A stretch of 64,000 bases of DNA from contig CAWBYY010000004.1 of the NCBI GenBank assembly GCA_963793095.1, positions 334,394 through 398,393 on the forward strand, given 5' to 3'. The DNA comes from CAVWDI01 sp963793095 (GTDB lineage: Bacteria; Chloroflexota; Anaerolineae; Anaerolineales; UBA4823). Position 1 is the first letter of the stretch. Each line of letters begins with the position of its first letter. A model generated the notes under the pieces. That model was not told the origin of the DNA. It made no database searches and saw nothing but the letters and a program-made list of their open reading frames with translations. This document shows positions 9,694 through 19,043 of this stretch, one piece after another. A program made the position numbers and the translations under genes.

Positions 9694-9749
9694 TATACCC
9701 CCCCCATGGGGGTCGGGATATTTATATCAAATTTTATCCTTTATGTCAA
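9694..9749 (-). promoter_or_regulatory. csoR-copZ-copA promoter with CsoR-type operator
   Basis: Read on the minus strand there is a -35 TTGACA (9744-9749), a 17-nt spacer, and a -10 TATAAA (9721-9726). Immediately downstream, 9694-9720 holds a G/C-tract inverted repeat flanked by TATA/TATCC with the perfect core CCCCCATGGGGG at 9701-9712. Known CsoR operators are G-tract inverted repeats of this kind. Binding there would cover the transcription start. Confidence 0.8.
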
Positions 9750-9774
9750 TTATTCTAACCCTTTTTTTATAATT

Positions 9775-10548
9775 CTAACGAGCAGTTGGAGATATCGCCT
9801 CGAATATTTCAACCAGTTCTTGATATGAAACAAATCCTACCCATTCCTTTTGATTTTTACCTTCCCCATCAACCAGAATAAAATGAGGCTCTTTCTGGAA
9901 GCGCAATTCCTTTTTAAAAAATTCATTTGCAGGATCATCGATATCCAGGTATGTGAAAATAATATCCCCGCCATACTTCTCTTCAAGGTTTTGAATCTCT
10001 GGTGCAAGGGCCTGGCAGGCTCCACACCAGAATGCAAAAAATTCGAAAAACTGATATTTTCCGCTGTTTAACTTAACCCGGGTTGGGTCACTTGCCCGGA
10101 GTTCAGATTTGATCCAGTCAGGTAGTTCTACCGGTGTGCTGATAGTTTCTGGCATAACCGCTGTCTGCGTAATGGCAGCTTGGTTTCCCGTTGGTGTGAT
10201 TGTAGAATTTATTACAGGGATGGTTTCTGTGATAAATTCGCCTGTCGGTGTAAAGAATCCCCTGATAATTGCATTCAGTTCATCCTCCGCCCCCGGAGTC
10301 TTATTCAGGTTTCTTACATTAGTTCCCCTGGGAATTTTGATGGCATTCTCCACTCCGACTCCATTTACTTCCAGCTCCGCTGCAGTCTTTGTGGCTTTCT
10401 TCGGAATTCGTTCTTTAATTCCTGCAGTCGCAGAAGGAGACAATAACGCCTCTATCGGCATTGTTAAAGTCCTGCATGCCAGAAGAACAAACCCAATTAT
10501 TATCAGGAATGGAATAAACCTGATGTGAATCCGGCTATAATACTTCAT
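9775..10548 (-). CDS. thioredoxin-domain lipoprotein
   Basis: 257 residues. A hydrophobic signal ends in the lipobox-like VLLAC (Cys25). A Thr/Pro-rich stretch of ~100 residues follows, then a C-terminal thioredoxin fold with FWCGAC and the proline segment KEPHFILVDGEG. The likely location is the outer face of the cytoplasmic membrane as a thiol oxidoreductase. It lies between the copper operon and, divergently, another TlpA gene. The specific substrate cannot be read from the sequence. Confidence 0.78.
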   Translation of the reverse strand: MKYYSRIHIRFIPFLIIIGFVLLACRTLTMPIEALLSPSATAGIKERIPKKATKTAAELEVNGVGVENAIKIPRGTNVRNLNKTPGAEDELNAIIRGFFTPTGEFITETIPVINSTITPTGNQAAITQTAVMPETISTPVELPDWIKSELRASDPTRVKLNSGKYQFFEFFAFWCGACQALAPEIQNLEEKYGGDIIFTYLDIDDPANEFFKKELRFQKEPHFILVDGEGKNQKEWVGFVSYQELVEIFEAISPTAR

Positions 10549-10698
10549 TTCAATTTGGGCATCTATCCGAGTTATTTATTCAATCTTACCGCACAAAACA
10601 TTAAAAATAAAATTTACCCAAAGTATCAAGGATTTTTACTGTAGCCGCCAGATCAATTGGTTAATGATTTTTTCAATAAACACTTAATTTTATTGTCC

Positions 10699-11304
10699 AT
10701 GGAACAACCAGATATTAAGAAAACAAAGAATTCAGCTAACATCATTTTCACAAACAGCAGATGGGCAGCTTTTTCCATAATACTCCTTTTCTCAGGGCTG
10801 GTTTGGATTTTTATCAGCCGGATCGATCAGACCAGTGTCGGAGCAGAAGGTCAATCCGCCCCGTTTATTGGGTTCGATGCGCCAGAGTTTTCCCTCCTGA
10901 ATGATAGAGGGGAAACCGTCTCATCGCTCGACTACCTGGGAAATCCCTTTATTATAAATTTGTGGGCAAGCTGGTGTCCACCATGCAGGGCTGAAATGCC
11001 TGCCCTGGAGCGTGTTTACCAGGAGTACAATAGTGCAGGCTTGGAAATTTTATCGATTAATATTACATCTCAGGATGACAAGCAAAAAGCTATCCAGTTC
11101 ACCCGGGAAATTGGGATTTCATTTCCAACCCTTTTTGATGAAAAAGGTCAAATTTCAGAGCTCTATCACCTTCAGGCGCTTCCGACCACTTTTTTTATTG
11201 ATGAAAATGGCGTAATCCAGGATATTGTAATTGGAGGCCCGATGTCCGAAACGCTCTTGCGCACCAGGGTTGAGGAAATGTTTAACACTCAGGGTGATCG
11301 GTGA
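10699..11304 (+). CDS. TlpA/ResA-type thiol-disulfide oxidoreductase, second copy
   Basis: 201 residues from the ATG at 10699; an in-frame start at 10657 would add an unconvincing leader. A hydrophobic anchor at residues ~22-40 is followed by an AhpC/TSA thioredoxin fold with WASWCPPC (Cys93, Cys96) and ALPTTFFIDENG. It is divergent from the thioredoxin lipoprotein and overlaps the following Lgt-like gene by 4 nt, so the two are translationally coupled. Confidence 0.85.
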   Translation: MEQPDIKKTKNSANIIFTNSRWAAFSIILLFSGLVWIFISRIDQTSVGAEGQSAPFIGFDAPEFSLLNDRGETVSSLDYLGNPFIINLWASWCPPCRAEMPALERVYQEYNSAGLEILSINITSQDDKQKAIQFTREIGISFPTLFDEKGQISELYHLQALPTTFFIDENGVIQDIVIGGPMSETLLRTRVEEMFNTQGDR

Positions 11305-12065
11305 TGTTCCCCATAATAAATATAGGTCCTTTTGCTATTCAAGCCCCTGGATTGTTTGTGCTAATCGGAATTTGGGGGGGACTTTTCCTGGCTGAAAGAT
11401 ACCTGGATCGCTACAAAATTGAACCGAAGAAATTCAATAATCTGGTTTTTATCTCATTAATATCAGGTTTAATTGGCGCCAGGCTATTTTTTGTAATCCA
11501 ATATTTAGAAATCTTCCTCCAAAACCCGCTAAGTATTCTTTCAATTAATCCAAATCTTTTTGATATGTTTGGCGGGATAATCTGTGCAATCCTTGCTGGC
11601 ATGATATTCGGGAATAAAAATGGATTTAAACTATGGGTGACTCTGGATGCGATTACGCCTATTCTGGCAGTCCTTTCGATTTCAATCGGTCTGGCGCATC
11701 TTGCTTCTGGTTCCCACTTTGGGATACCAACAAATCTCCCATTTGGAATTGAATTATGGGGACAAATTCGCCACCCTGTACAAATCTATCACATCCTTGC
11801 AGCAATGATGATCCTCGTATTTCTCTGGCCGGGAAGAAAATTTAACGCAGGATTACCACCCGGAGTTTATTTCTTATTTTTTATTTCAATCAGTTCAGCA
11901 GCATACCTGTTAATTTCGGGATTCCAGGCAAAGAGTCATGTCATTTTTTATGGCTTTCGCAGTGAACAAATAATAGCGTGGATGATACTGGCAATTTGTT
12001 TATATGGCATAAAAAAATTAGGTAACAGGTCGGCTGACCATATTAATAACAAACGATCTCTATGA
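11301..12065 (+). CDS. prolipoprotein diacylglyceryl transferase-like membrane protein
   Basis: 254 residues, about seven hydrophobic segments, with Lgt-family landmarks: GARLFFVI, a DAITPI segment before the signature region, and RHPVQIYH near the place of HPSQLYE. The key catalytic positions look altered. The family GRIGNFINGE segment reads IGLAHLASGS here (residues ~129-138), so the essential Arg and Asn are not seen, and the His of HGG is Phe (FGG at 90-92). It may be an Lgt-derived protein with another role, linked to the coupled upstream TlpA. Starts at GTG 11301 or ATG 11304. Confidence 0.7.
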   Translation: MMFPIINIGPFAIQAPGLFVLIGIWGGLFLAERYLDRYKIEPKKFNNLVFISLISGLIGARLFFVIQYLEIFLQNPLSILSINPNLFDMFGGIICAILAGMIFGNKNGFKLWVTLDAITPILAVLSISIGLAHLASGSHFGIPTNLPFGIELWGQIRHPVQIYHILAAMMILVFLWPGRKFNAGLPPGVYFLFFISISSAAYLLISGFQAKSHVIFYGFRSEQIIAWMILAICLYGIKKLGNRSADHINNKRSL

Positions 12066-12119
12066 AACTATTTTTAATTTTTAACATCTAAAATAATAAA
12101 AGGATCAGAGCGTAAAACT

Positions 12120-12527
12120 ATGCTAAATATTGGTTATGAAATCCAGTCAATGCTTCCATATGAACAAGCAATGGAAGAGGTTAAAATTGCTCTCAATAAC
12201 GAAGGATTTGGATTCCTTACCTTTATTGATGTACGGAAGACAATTCGTGAAAAACTTGATAGATAATTCAAACCTTATGCTATCCTTGGTGCATGCAACC
12301 CTCCCCTTACACTAAGAGCCCTTTCCAGCGACCCTGCAATAGGACTTTTACTTCCGTGTAATATTACAGTAGAAGATGATTTGAAAGGTGGAACAATTAT
12401 TCATATTTCAAATCCGGAAACACTGCTTTTATCAATTGAAGTTAAACATAATGAAGAGCTTCGTGAAGTAGCATTTCAGGCAGGTGAAAAAATTAAAAAA
12501 GTTGTTGATAAGACAAGCGGAATTTAA
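12120..12527 (+). pseudogene. DUF302 protein interrupted by an in-frame TAA
   Basis: Reading one frame from the ATG at 12120 to the TAA at 12525-12527 gives a complete ~135-residue DUF302 protein, including PYAILGACNPPL and IGLLLPCNI, the family's most conserved segment. The frame is broken once by TAA at 12264-12266, between KLDR and FKPY, where relatives have an ordinary residue. No frame change occurs on either side, so this is a nonsense change or a base-call error, not an indel. DUF302 has no firmly assigned function. Confidence 0.75.
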
Positions 12528-12556
12528 TTACAATAAGAGAATATTTATATTAAATC

Positions 12557-12907
12557 ATGGACAAAATTTTTATTAATAATCTGGTAGCTCGCGGAATAAT
12601 TGGTATAAACGATTGGGAAAGAGAAAAACCACAGGAGATCAGGATCAATATCATCCTTTTTGCTGACTTGATCGAGGCAGGAGAATTGGACGATATATCA
12701 AAAAGCATAAATTATAAAACTGTCGCAAAAAAAACGATTGCATTGGCAGAATCTGCCCAACGGTACACAGTTGAAGCGCTCGCATCCGACGTAGCAAAGT
12801 TATGCCTGAAAGAACCGGGTGTGTTGAAAGTACAAGTCCGCGTTGAAAAACCCGGCGCAGTCCGTTTTTCGGAATCAGTAGGTGTAGAAATTGAAAGATC
12901 AAATTAA
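12557..12907 (+). CDS. folB: dihydroneopterin aldolase
   Basis: 116-residue FolB, which converts 7,8-dihydroneopterin to 6-hydroxymethyl-dihydropterin and glycolaldehyde in folate synthesis. The N-terminal VARGIIGINDWER and the C-terminal YTVEALASDVAKLCL segment with the glutamate are characteristic, and length is typical. Its end overlaps folK by 17 nt, and folE lies immediately beyond on the other strand, so three consecutive pterin-branch enzymes are together. Confidence 0.92.
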   Translation: MDKIFINNLVARGIIGINDWEREKPQEIRINIILFADLIEAGELDDISKSINYKTVAKKTIALAESAQRYTVEALASDVAKLCLKEPGVLKVQVRVEKPGAVRFSESVGVEIERSN

Positions 12908-13418
12908 AAATCAGAAATTTAGTTATAAGAACCAGGTTTATCTGGGTCTGGGTTCGAATATTGATCCTGAAAGAAACATATTAAAGGCTGTCGAACTGCT
13001 GCAAAACATCTTTCATCTTGCAGGAATATCAAGTGCCTGGGAATCTTTTCCTGTCGGATCTAATGGGCCCAAATTTATTAATGCAGCCTTAAACTTCAAT
13101 ACCGATTTGAACCTGGATAAATTGAAGCAAGATGTTCTCATTCCGGTTGAAGCCCAATTGGGACGTGTTCGAACCAGCGACAAGTATGCCCCCCGGACAA
13201 TTGACCTGGATGTTTTAATTTGGAATGAAGAGACCGTTGATCAAGAGCTGGTGAAACTCCCTCATTTAGCTGTCCCTGTCGCAGAATTATCTCCTGGATT
13301 CAGACCATTCAGGGGAACTGAAACTATCGAGGAAATTGCCGGGGTATTAAATTCAAACAAAGCGCTGGTTTTCTGCCCTGAAATCAGCCAGAAATTAAGA
13401 GAATTATTTCGGTCATAA
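12891..13418 (+). CDS. folK: 2-amino-4-hydroxy-6-hydroxymethyldihydropteridine pyrophosphokinase
   Basis: 175-residue HPPK, which transfers pyrophosphate from ATP to 6-hydroxymethyl-dihydropterin. YLGLGSNI opens the domain, and KYAPRTIDLDVLIW holds the conserved Arg and the DxD metal-binding aspartates. The TTG start at 12891 lies inside the end of folB, giving tight coupling. It converges on folE, with the two 3' ends overlapping by 6 nt. Confidence 0.92.
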   Translation: MKDQIKNQKFSYKNQVYLGLGSNIDPERNILKAVELLQNIFHLAGISSAWESFPVGSNGPKFINAALNFNTDLNLDKLKQDVLIPVEAQLGRVRTSDKYAPRTIDLDVLIWNEETVDQELVKLPHLAVPVAELSPGFRPFRGTETIEEIAGVLNSNKALVFCPEISQKLRELFRS

Positions 13419-14048
13419 AACCGGATTCGATCGGCGTGAAATATTTGCCAGAAACTCCTCTCTGGTGGCAAGACTCTGGCGGAAAGCACCCAGCATCGTT
13501 GAAGTTGTCATCCTTGCATCATGTTTTTTTACCCCGCGCATCGTAGCACAAAGATGCAAGCCTTCTACAACTACCGCAACTCCTAATGGGTGCAGTAAAG
13601 TATCAATAAATTCCGCGATCTGACGGGTCATTCTTTCCTGGACCTGAAATCTTTTAGCAAATAAATCAACAATCCTTGGAATTTTTGACAAGCCGATAAC
13701 TCGTTCACGTGGTAAATAAGCAACATGCGCACGACCGATGAAAGGCAGTAAATGGTGCTCGCACAGGCTGTAAAATTCAATATCTCTTACGACAACCATT
13801 TCGTCATATTTCACATCGAATAAGGCATCGTTTACGAGAGATATTGGATCTGTGCGGTACCCTTCAAGTAATTCTTCATACATCCTGGCAACTCTTTCTG
13901 GAGTTCGCCTTAACCCCTCCCGATTAACATCTTCACCTATCGCCTCAAGCAATTTAAGGATTGATTGTTGAATTCCTTCATAATCAATATCGCTGTCCGA
14001 GATCAAATCTGCAGCATTTTTTATAGCTGTTGTATTATTAAAAGTCAT
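13413..14048 (-). CDS. folE: GTP cyclohydrolase I
   Basis: 211-residue FolE, first step of tetrahydrofolate synthesis (GTP to dihydroneopterin triphosphate). The zinc ligands are in SLCEHHLLPF and in LHLCATMRG. GLSKIPRIVDLFAKRFQVQERMT contains the family signature. It is the only folate gene here on the minus strand and lies 1 nt downstream of hpf, so it is probably cotranscribed with hpf. Confidence 0.95.
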   Translation of the reverse strand: MTFNNTTAIKNAADLISDSDIDYEGIQQSILKLLEAIGEDVNREGLRRTPERVARMYEELLEGYRTDPISLVNDALFDVKYDEMVVVRDIEFYSLCEHHLLPFIGRAHVAYLPRERVIGLSKIPRIVDLFAKRFQVQERMTRQIAEFIDTLLHPLGVAVVVEGLHLCATMRGVKKHDARMTTSTMLGAFRQSLATREEFLANISRRSNPVL

Positions 14049-14049
14049 A

Positions 14050-14619
14050 TTAGCCCACTTCCGGTTCTATCAATCCAAATGAACCATCTCTACGTCGATA
14101 CAGAACATTTATTGAATTTGTATTTGCATTAAAAAAGATAAAAAAACTTTCATGACCAAGCAGCTCCATTTGTTCTAATGCTTCAAACTCATCCATTGGT
14201 GTCAACATAAACTGCTTTCTGCGAGCAATCACCGGCTTCAATTCACCCGTGTCTTCTTCTAACAAATCCTGTTCCACCACAAATTCACCTGCTGGCGTCC
14301 CATCCCCTCTACCCCTATATCTTTTCCCTTTATACCTTTCTATTCGGCGCTGGATCTTTTCCAGAGCGATATCAATTGCTGCAAATATATCATCTGCCCT
14401 CTCTTCAGACCGCAAGATAAATCCTTTTCCCCGAACAGTAATCTGGGCTACCTGGCGATCAGCTGCGCTACGGGCAGATTTAATATACGCGAGATCTACC
14501 CTTGCTTCTTCAATACCAGGTAAATATCTATCCAGCTTGGAGATCTTTTTATCGACATATTCCCTGATTCTTTCTGTAATCTCCATATTTCTTCCTGAGA
14601 TCTCAACATCTAGTGTCAT
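14050..14619 (-). CDS. hpf: ribosome hibernation promoting factor, long form
   Basis: 189 residues from the ATG at 14619, chosen because GGAGGTAAAG precedes it; an upstream in-frame codon at 14631 has no such site. The N-terminal domain (VEISGRNMEITERIREYV through the basic RRIERYKGK) binds the 30S subunit. The C-terminal domain (from ~120, with MDEFEALEQMELLGHESFFIF) is the dimerisation module of long HPFs, which joins 70S ribosomes into 100S dimers in stationary phase. Confidence 0.92.
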   Translation of the reverse strand: MTLDVEISGRNMEITERIREYVDKKISKLDRYLPGIEEARVDLAYIKSARSAADRQVAQITVRGKGFILRSEERADDIFAAIDIALEKIQRRIERYKGKRYRGRGDGTPAGEFVVEQDLLEEDTGELKPVIARRKQFMLTPMDEFEALEQMELLGHESFFIFFNANTNSINVLYRRRDGSFGLIEPEVG

Positions 14620-14682
14620 CTTTACCTCCAAACACCTGATTATTTTTAGTATTTTGTAACTGACAAACCAGCCAATTTATAA

Positions 14683-15443
14683 TTAACTTACAGCAAAATA
14701 GCGTGAACGGGCAAGAGTGAGGCAAAATACTTCCTTCGCTCCCGCCGTTTTCAAAGCAGCAGCACAGGCTTCCAGTGTGGCGCCGCTTGTTGTGACATCA
14801 TCAATTAGTAGAACTCTTTTTCTTTCCACATAATCCGAATCTGCAAGAAACGCTCCATTAACATTTACCATCCGTTGGGTAAAGGTTAAACCCACCTGGG
14901 AGTCAGTCTCCCTTATTTTTAATAACCCTTTAGTTAGATAAGGTTTTCCAATTGCCAGAGCGACCGGACGGGCTAAAAGCGGGATTGATTGTATCCTCTC
15001 TCAAAGTATCGCTTTTCACCCAATGGAACCGGTATCACTGTATCAGGATTCCAATCATAACCTTCAAGTAACTTGATTAATGGGCGAGCTAAAATCTCTC
15101 CGAGCGTTTGATCGCCGCGGTATTTCAATCTGTGAATAACACTTCTCAGCGAACCTTCGAAATATGCCCATGATCTTAATTTGTCAAAAGAGGGGGTGCG
15201 AAGCATACAGTTGTGACAGGTGGAATATTTATAATTCGGGCGTCCGCACCTATCACATACTCGGTCCGGCAGACGTTGGACAGTTTTCTGGCAATTTTCA
15301 CACCATCTTGATCCAAAAACGTCACATCCTCCACAATTGGGTGGGAAAAACAAATCCAATCCCATCCAGGAATATTTATACAAACGATAAACAAACCTTT
15401 CCCTTGTTTTTGGTTGATCAATTAAATTTTGAGATGATTTCAA
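14683..15443 (-). CDS. comF: ComF-family phosphoribosyltransferase (one frameshift)
   Basis: The N-terminal part (14973-15443) has the double zinc-ribbon cysteines (CGGC, CENC, CDRC, CHNC) and the start of a phosphoribosyltransferase fold up to RGYNQS. The C-terminal part (14683-14895 plus the stretch before it) carries the PRPP motif VLLIDDVTTSGAT. Restoring one base near the GGG at 14981-14983 joins them through PLLARPVALAIG. ComF is involved in DNA uptake in competent bacteria, but the biochemical role is not settled. No other competence genes are visible. Confidence 0.85.
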
Positions 15444-15568
15444 GGATTGATGAGTTAACCTAGTGGGTCAAGGTATTGATAACAAGCATAACAATCAGGC
15501 TCATTTGTAATTATTGTTTCGATGTGTTTATTCGATTGGTTTCCTTATCCCAGATTGATAAATGAAAA

Positions 15569-15715
15569 TCAGATCGTTTGTAAAAAATCATCAATGTAAT
15601 TGGTTATCCATGGCCCCAGTAATTCAATGATCACCCAAACGATAATAACAACTAAAATAATAATAAGGGCATATTCGACCAGGCCCTGCCCGGATTGGTT
15701 CGAATCTGGAGACAC
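15569..15715 (-). CDS. Flp/Fap-type pilin-like small protein
   Basis: 48-residue ORF, too short for most gene finders. From the GTG at 15715, 8 nt after GGAGG, it reads SPDSNQSGQGLVEYALIII and a hydrophobic run. GQGLVEYAL is the prepilin cleavage/N-methylation motif of Flp pilins and TadE-like proteins, with Glu at position +5 after the likely Gly. A short amphipathic tail ends it. An upstream in-frame ATG at 15730 is also possible. No tad/cpa secretion genes lie nearby, so it would depend on a distant assembly system. Confidence 0.72.
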   Translation of the reverse strand: MSPDSNQSGQGLVEYALIIILVVIIVWVIIELLGPWITNYIDDFLQTI

Positions 15716-15806
15716 TTGAATAACCTCCATTTATTCTGGATTATTGTTGACCTGATTATAGAAAATTATTAAAGAAAAAGCAATATGCAGAATTTAATAA
15801 AGTCCT

Positions 15807-17057
15807 TTACCGTAAATAATCTGAGACTTTTTCCAAAGGCAGCTGGTCAGGATTTACTGCCCACCATTTCACCCAGTAAAGCCCTACTAAAATAACCAGG
15901 GGAGTAAGAAAATAAATTATCGGGTCCAGGTCAGGCTGTATACCTCTCTGAACGCCATTCAATAATAGGAGCCAGATCCCAATCGAAGTAACCAGCAGAA
16001 AAATTACAATTAACCATCTCCCAAGCAGTCCCCACCGTTTATACCAGGTAGCCAGAATAAGCATAATCGTCGGGAACAGCAATATGTAGTTTTCCAGAGT
16101 GCTGTAAACACCAATCAAAGTTGTAGCGGTCAGGGTAACCATTGCAGTCCAGGTGAACCAGCGTTCATCCTTACCAATACTCGACCTCCACTCAATTAGA
16201 AGCATGGCTACCATCACACCGGTTAGAATCCATCCTGTCTGCTTTCCTACCCCAGGAACCCAGTTCATTAGGATGGAACCGGGAGTACTGATGAACATGA
16301 TATCGTTGTACCGGATTATCTGGCGGACATTTTCCAGCAACCAATCCTGAATGAACAGGCTTCCAAAGATGATTAGAAAAACCAAACTACCCAGGAAAGT
16401 CCAGATTATTCTCCAGCGCCCTTTGAATATTGACCAGACAATAATAAATAAATAAAGCATAATTACCATTTGCGGTTTAATGCTGGCCATTGCAAGTAAA
16501 ACTCCCCCTAAAGCATCCTGTTTGGAACGGATAGCCAGAAGAGCGCTGGTCACCAGGAAAGCAACTAAAACTGAGACATTGCCACTTATTACTGGCCGAA
16601 TTCCATGATACCAGAGAAAAATAAATATAAACAAACCTATTAGCATTAATATAGATGGTCGCCAGTCTACCAGTACCAAACTGACAATTAATAATCCCAC
16701 CAGAATGAATTCTAAGAATGTCATCCATAAAGAAAAAGCGGAATCGTGATTCTCAATCAGAGCAAAGGGCACATACAGGATGATTGAATAAAATGGGTAT
16801 ACGAAATAACCTGGATCTTCATTAGATTTTGCCAACCGTCCATATACTGTTCGTTGAATCTCACTGGTCGCTTGTTCACTGAAAGGATTTGTCCCTTCCA
16901 TCAGGAAAGATCTGGTGCCCTGCCAGCGAGGAATAAATTTATTCATGCCCATGTTCTGAGATGCATACTGGTAATTCAACCAGGTTGCGATCCCAATAAT
17001 TGAAACAATCAAAATGATCAACCCAAAGAGCAAAAGATTAGCTCGATTGTTACTCAT
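15807..17057 (-). CDS. GT87/DUF2029-like membrane glycosyltransferase
   Basis: 416 residues with roughly ten hydrophobic helices. The first extracytoplasmic loop carries FIPRWQGTRSFLMEGTNPF and FVYPFYS, a pattern of DUF2029/GT87 polyprenyl-phosphate-mannose-dependent mannosyltransferases (catalytic Asp/Glu in that loop). It would add sugars on the outer membrane face from a lipid-linked donor. Gene neighbours (a pilin-like ORF, rpoD) give no pathway clue. Family assignment is moderately sure; substrate unknown. Confidence 0.65.
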   Translation of the reverse strand: MSNNRANLLLFGLIILIVSIIGIATWLNYQYASQNMGMNKFIPRWQGTRSFLMEGTNPFSEQATSEIQRTVYGRLAKSNEDPGYFVYPFYSIILYVPFALIENHDSAFSLWMTFLEFILVGLLIVSLVLVDWRPSILMLIGLFIFIFLWYHGIRPVISGNVSVLVAFLVTSALLAIRSKQDALGGVLLAMASIKPQMVIMLYLFIIVWSIFKGRWRIIWTFLGSLVFLIIFGSLFIQDWLLENVRQIIRYNDIMFISTPGSILMNWVPGVGKQTGWILTGVMVAMLLIEWRSSIGKDERWFTWTAMVTLTATTLIGVYSTLENYILLFPTIMLILATWYKRWGLLGRWLIVIFLLVTSIGIWLLLLNGVQRGIQPDLDPIIYFLTPLVILVGLYWVKWWAVNPDQLPLEKVSDYLR

Positions 17058-17200
17058 TATTTTTTTACTTGTTATTTAATAAAAAATGCTTTCCAAATAA
17101 GTAAACAGGAAAGCATTATAACCAGATAATCGGATTTTCCGGTAATTTTTGGTGATAAAATTCAAAAAATTACAGCGCCTGGAAGGAAATATCCTTTGTT

Positions 17201-18417
17201 TTAACCCAGGTATTCACGCAATTTGCGGCGTATTGCTGGGTGACGCAACCTGCTTAATGCCTGAGCTTCAATCTGGCGGACTCTTTCTCGGGTCACCCCC
17301 ATTTTACGTCCAACCTCTTCCAGAGTATAAGCCTGACCATCCAGCAGACCATATCTTAATTGTAATATCCGGACTTCGCGGGGAGGCAAGCCATCCAGTA
17401 CAACGTCCAGGTGTTCACGCAGCAAGTTGAATGTCGCAGTATCGTCAGGCGCGGATATCTCGTCATCCTGAATAAAATCTCCAAGCACTGAAATCTTCCT
17501 CGTCATCGGTAGGTGTCTCCAAAGAAAGCGGCCTGCGCGCAACCTGGATCATATTCTCAACCTTTGAAGGATGGACTTCTAAAGCGGTAGCTAGTTCTTC
17601 CACAGTTGGGTCGCGACCCAATCTCTGTGTGAGCTGGTGCTGGATTCTCAACAGCTTATTAATTTGATCGCCCATGTGTACCGGAACCCGGATCGTCCGA
17701 CCCTGGTCTGCAATCGCCCTTGTAACTGCCTGCCTGATCCACCAGGTCGCATATGTACTGAATTTATGGCCTCGACGGTAATCAAATTTCTTAGCCGCTC
17801 TGATCAACCCGATATTGCCTTCCTGAATAAGATCAAGAAATGGCACGCCCCTTCCCATATATTTTTTAGCCACGCTGATGACAAGCCTTGAATTTCGCGG
17901 TAATTAGATGTTCCCTGGCAAGCCATCCATCCTGGACAAATAATTGTAGTTCCTGCCTCCTCCTTACTGTGACATTCCCCCGTGCCAGTTCTTCGCGTGA
18001 TAACCTGCCCTGTTCAATTCGCTGTGCAAGTTCAACTTCTTCCTCTGCAGTTAACAAAGGAACCCTCCCAACTTCCTTTAAGTAAAGTCCGATTGTATCG
18101 TCTGTGTCAATATTGGCAAGGAAGTTTTCTTCTATCGATATTTCACGGCTGACTTCGTCATCGAGATCTTCTTCTTCAGTCAAGTCATCGTCACTGGGTT
18201 CAACAGCAGTTAATTCGTCAATGTAGGCGATGCCCGCACTCAGCAATGCCGCGAATGCTTCTTCCAGTTGGTCAACATCCTGTTCAGCATCAGGAAATAA
18301 ATTTAATATATCATCAATAGTTACAAAGGACTTCTGCCGTCCCAGTTCAATCAATCTAGCAATTGCTGGGTGCTCTTCCTGCCCTTCTATTTCACTCAGA
18401 AATTTATCATCAATCAT
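17201..18417 (-). CDS. rpoD: primary sigma factor RpoD/SigA (two frameshifts)
   Basis: Three overlapping frames spell one sigma-70. 18417 down: region 1.1-like acidic N-terminus, then region 1.2 (DDTIGLYLKEVGRVPLLTAEEE). Middle: region 2 with DLIQEGNIGLIRAAKKFDYR and FSTYATWWIRQA, region 3. Last: region 4 with LPPREVRILQLRYGLLDG and the helix-turn-helix EVGRKMGVTRERVRQIE. Removing one base from the TTT at 17893-17895 and one from the AAA at 17491-17493 restores an unbroken ~400-residue protein. Both are homopolymer insertions. The ATG at 18417, preceded by GGGAG, is preferred to a GTG at 18429. Confidence 0.93.
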
Positions 18418-18498
18418 CAGTACTCCCACTTATGAAACAGAATACACCTGTTTTATTCGAAAATCAATACCCAAATTAAAAATTTTTATTTTCTCAAT

Positions 18499-19040
18499 TC
18501 ATAACCCTTCTGTTAGAAAGGGTGGATTATTGATTAGATTTACCAGCGCTTCAACTCCAGATACGCTTACAACAAAAACTCTGTCATCGCCCGTTCCAAT
18601 ATAGTAACCACTCTCAGTCTGGGTCTTCTGACCTATAAGGAAGGTGTCCATTTCGTTTTGTAAATATCCTAACTCGACGATATACCCAGGATTATCTAAT
18701 CCAGTTGCCTGCCCGGGTGGGGCTGGATCTAATTCTGAGAGTATCCTTGAGGTGACAAAATTGGTGACTGCGTTTTCCAATGCGGTTGTGTCTACCATTT
18801 CATCCACTGGTTTTACTAAAACCCAATCATTACCTTTTTTTCAACTTCAATGTATTCACCCGTGTCTTTTTTAATCATCACTGACTTAATTTCAATGAAT
18901 GACTTATCCACGAGTGTCTCTGCAGTTATTGAGGGTGTAATGTTTGCTGCCTGTTCTACATTTCTCCTGCTGATCATTACGGCTGCTAAAATTAAACCTG
19001 CCAGAATAAGGATTACAAACCAGGTTGACCGTCTGATCAT
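18499..19040 (-). CDS. DUF4340 protein (one frameshift)
   Basis: An N-terminal membrane helix (STWFVILILAGLILAAVMI) is followed by a beta-rich extracytoplasmic region. The first frame ends at MIGF and a second frame starts directly after it. Shortening the seven-base T run at 18836-18842 by one gives EKKGNDWVLVKPVDEM, so the whole gene is ~180 residues. DUF4340 proteins usually accompany GldG-type ABC systems, and the GldG-like gene ends 3 nt upstream, so it is the last gene of that operon. Confidence 0.75.
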
Positions 19041-19043
19041 AGC

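Noticed and set aside
12120..12527. Reassignment of TAA as a sense codon
   Set aside because: TAA ends many clear genes here (for example folK, atpD neighbours, DUF302 itself). Only two in-frame cases exist.
17201..18429. Programmed ribosomal frameshifting in rpoD and other split essential genes
   Set aside because: The indels are in both directions, lie in plain homopolymers without slippery-heptamer plus pseudoknot context, and also occur in a tRNA. Consensus error is simpler.
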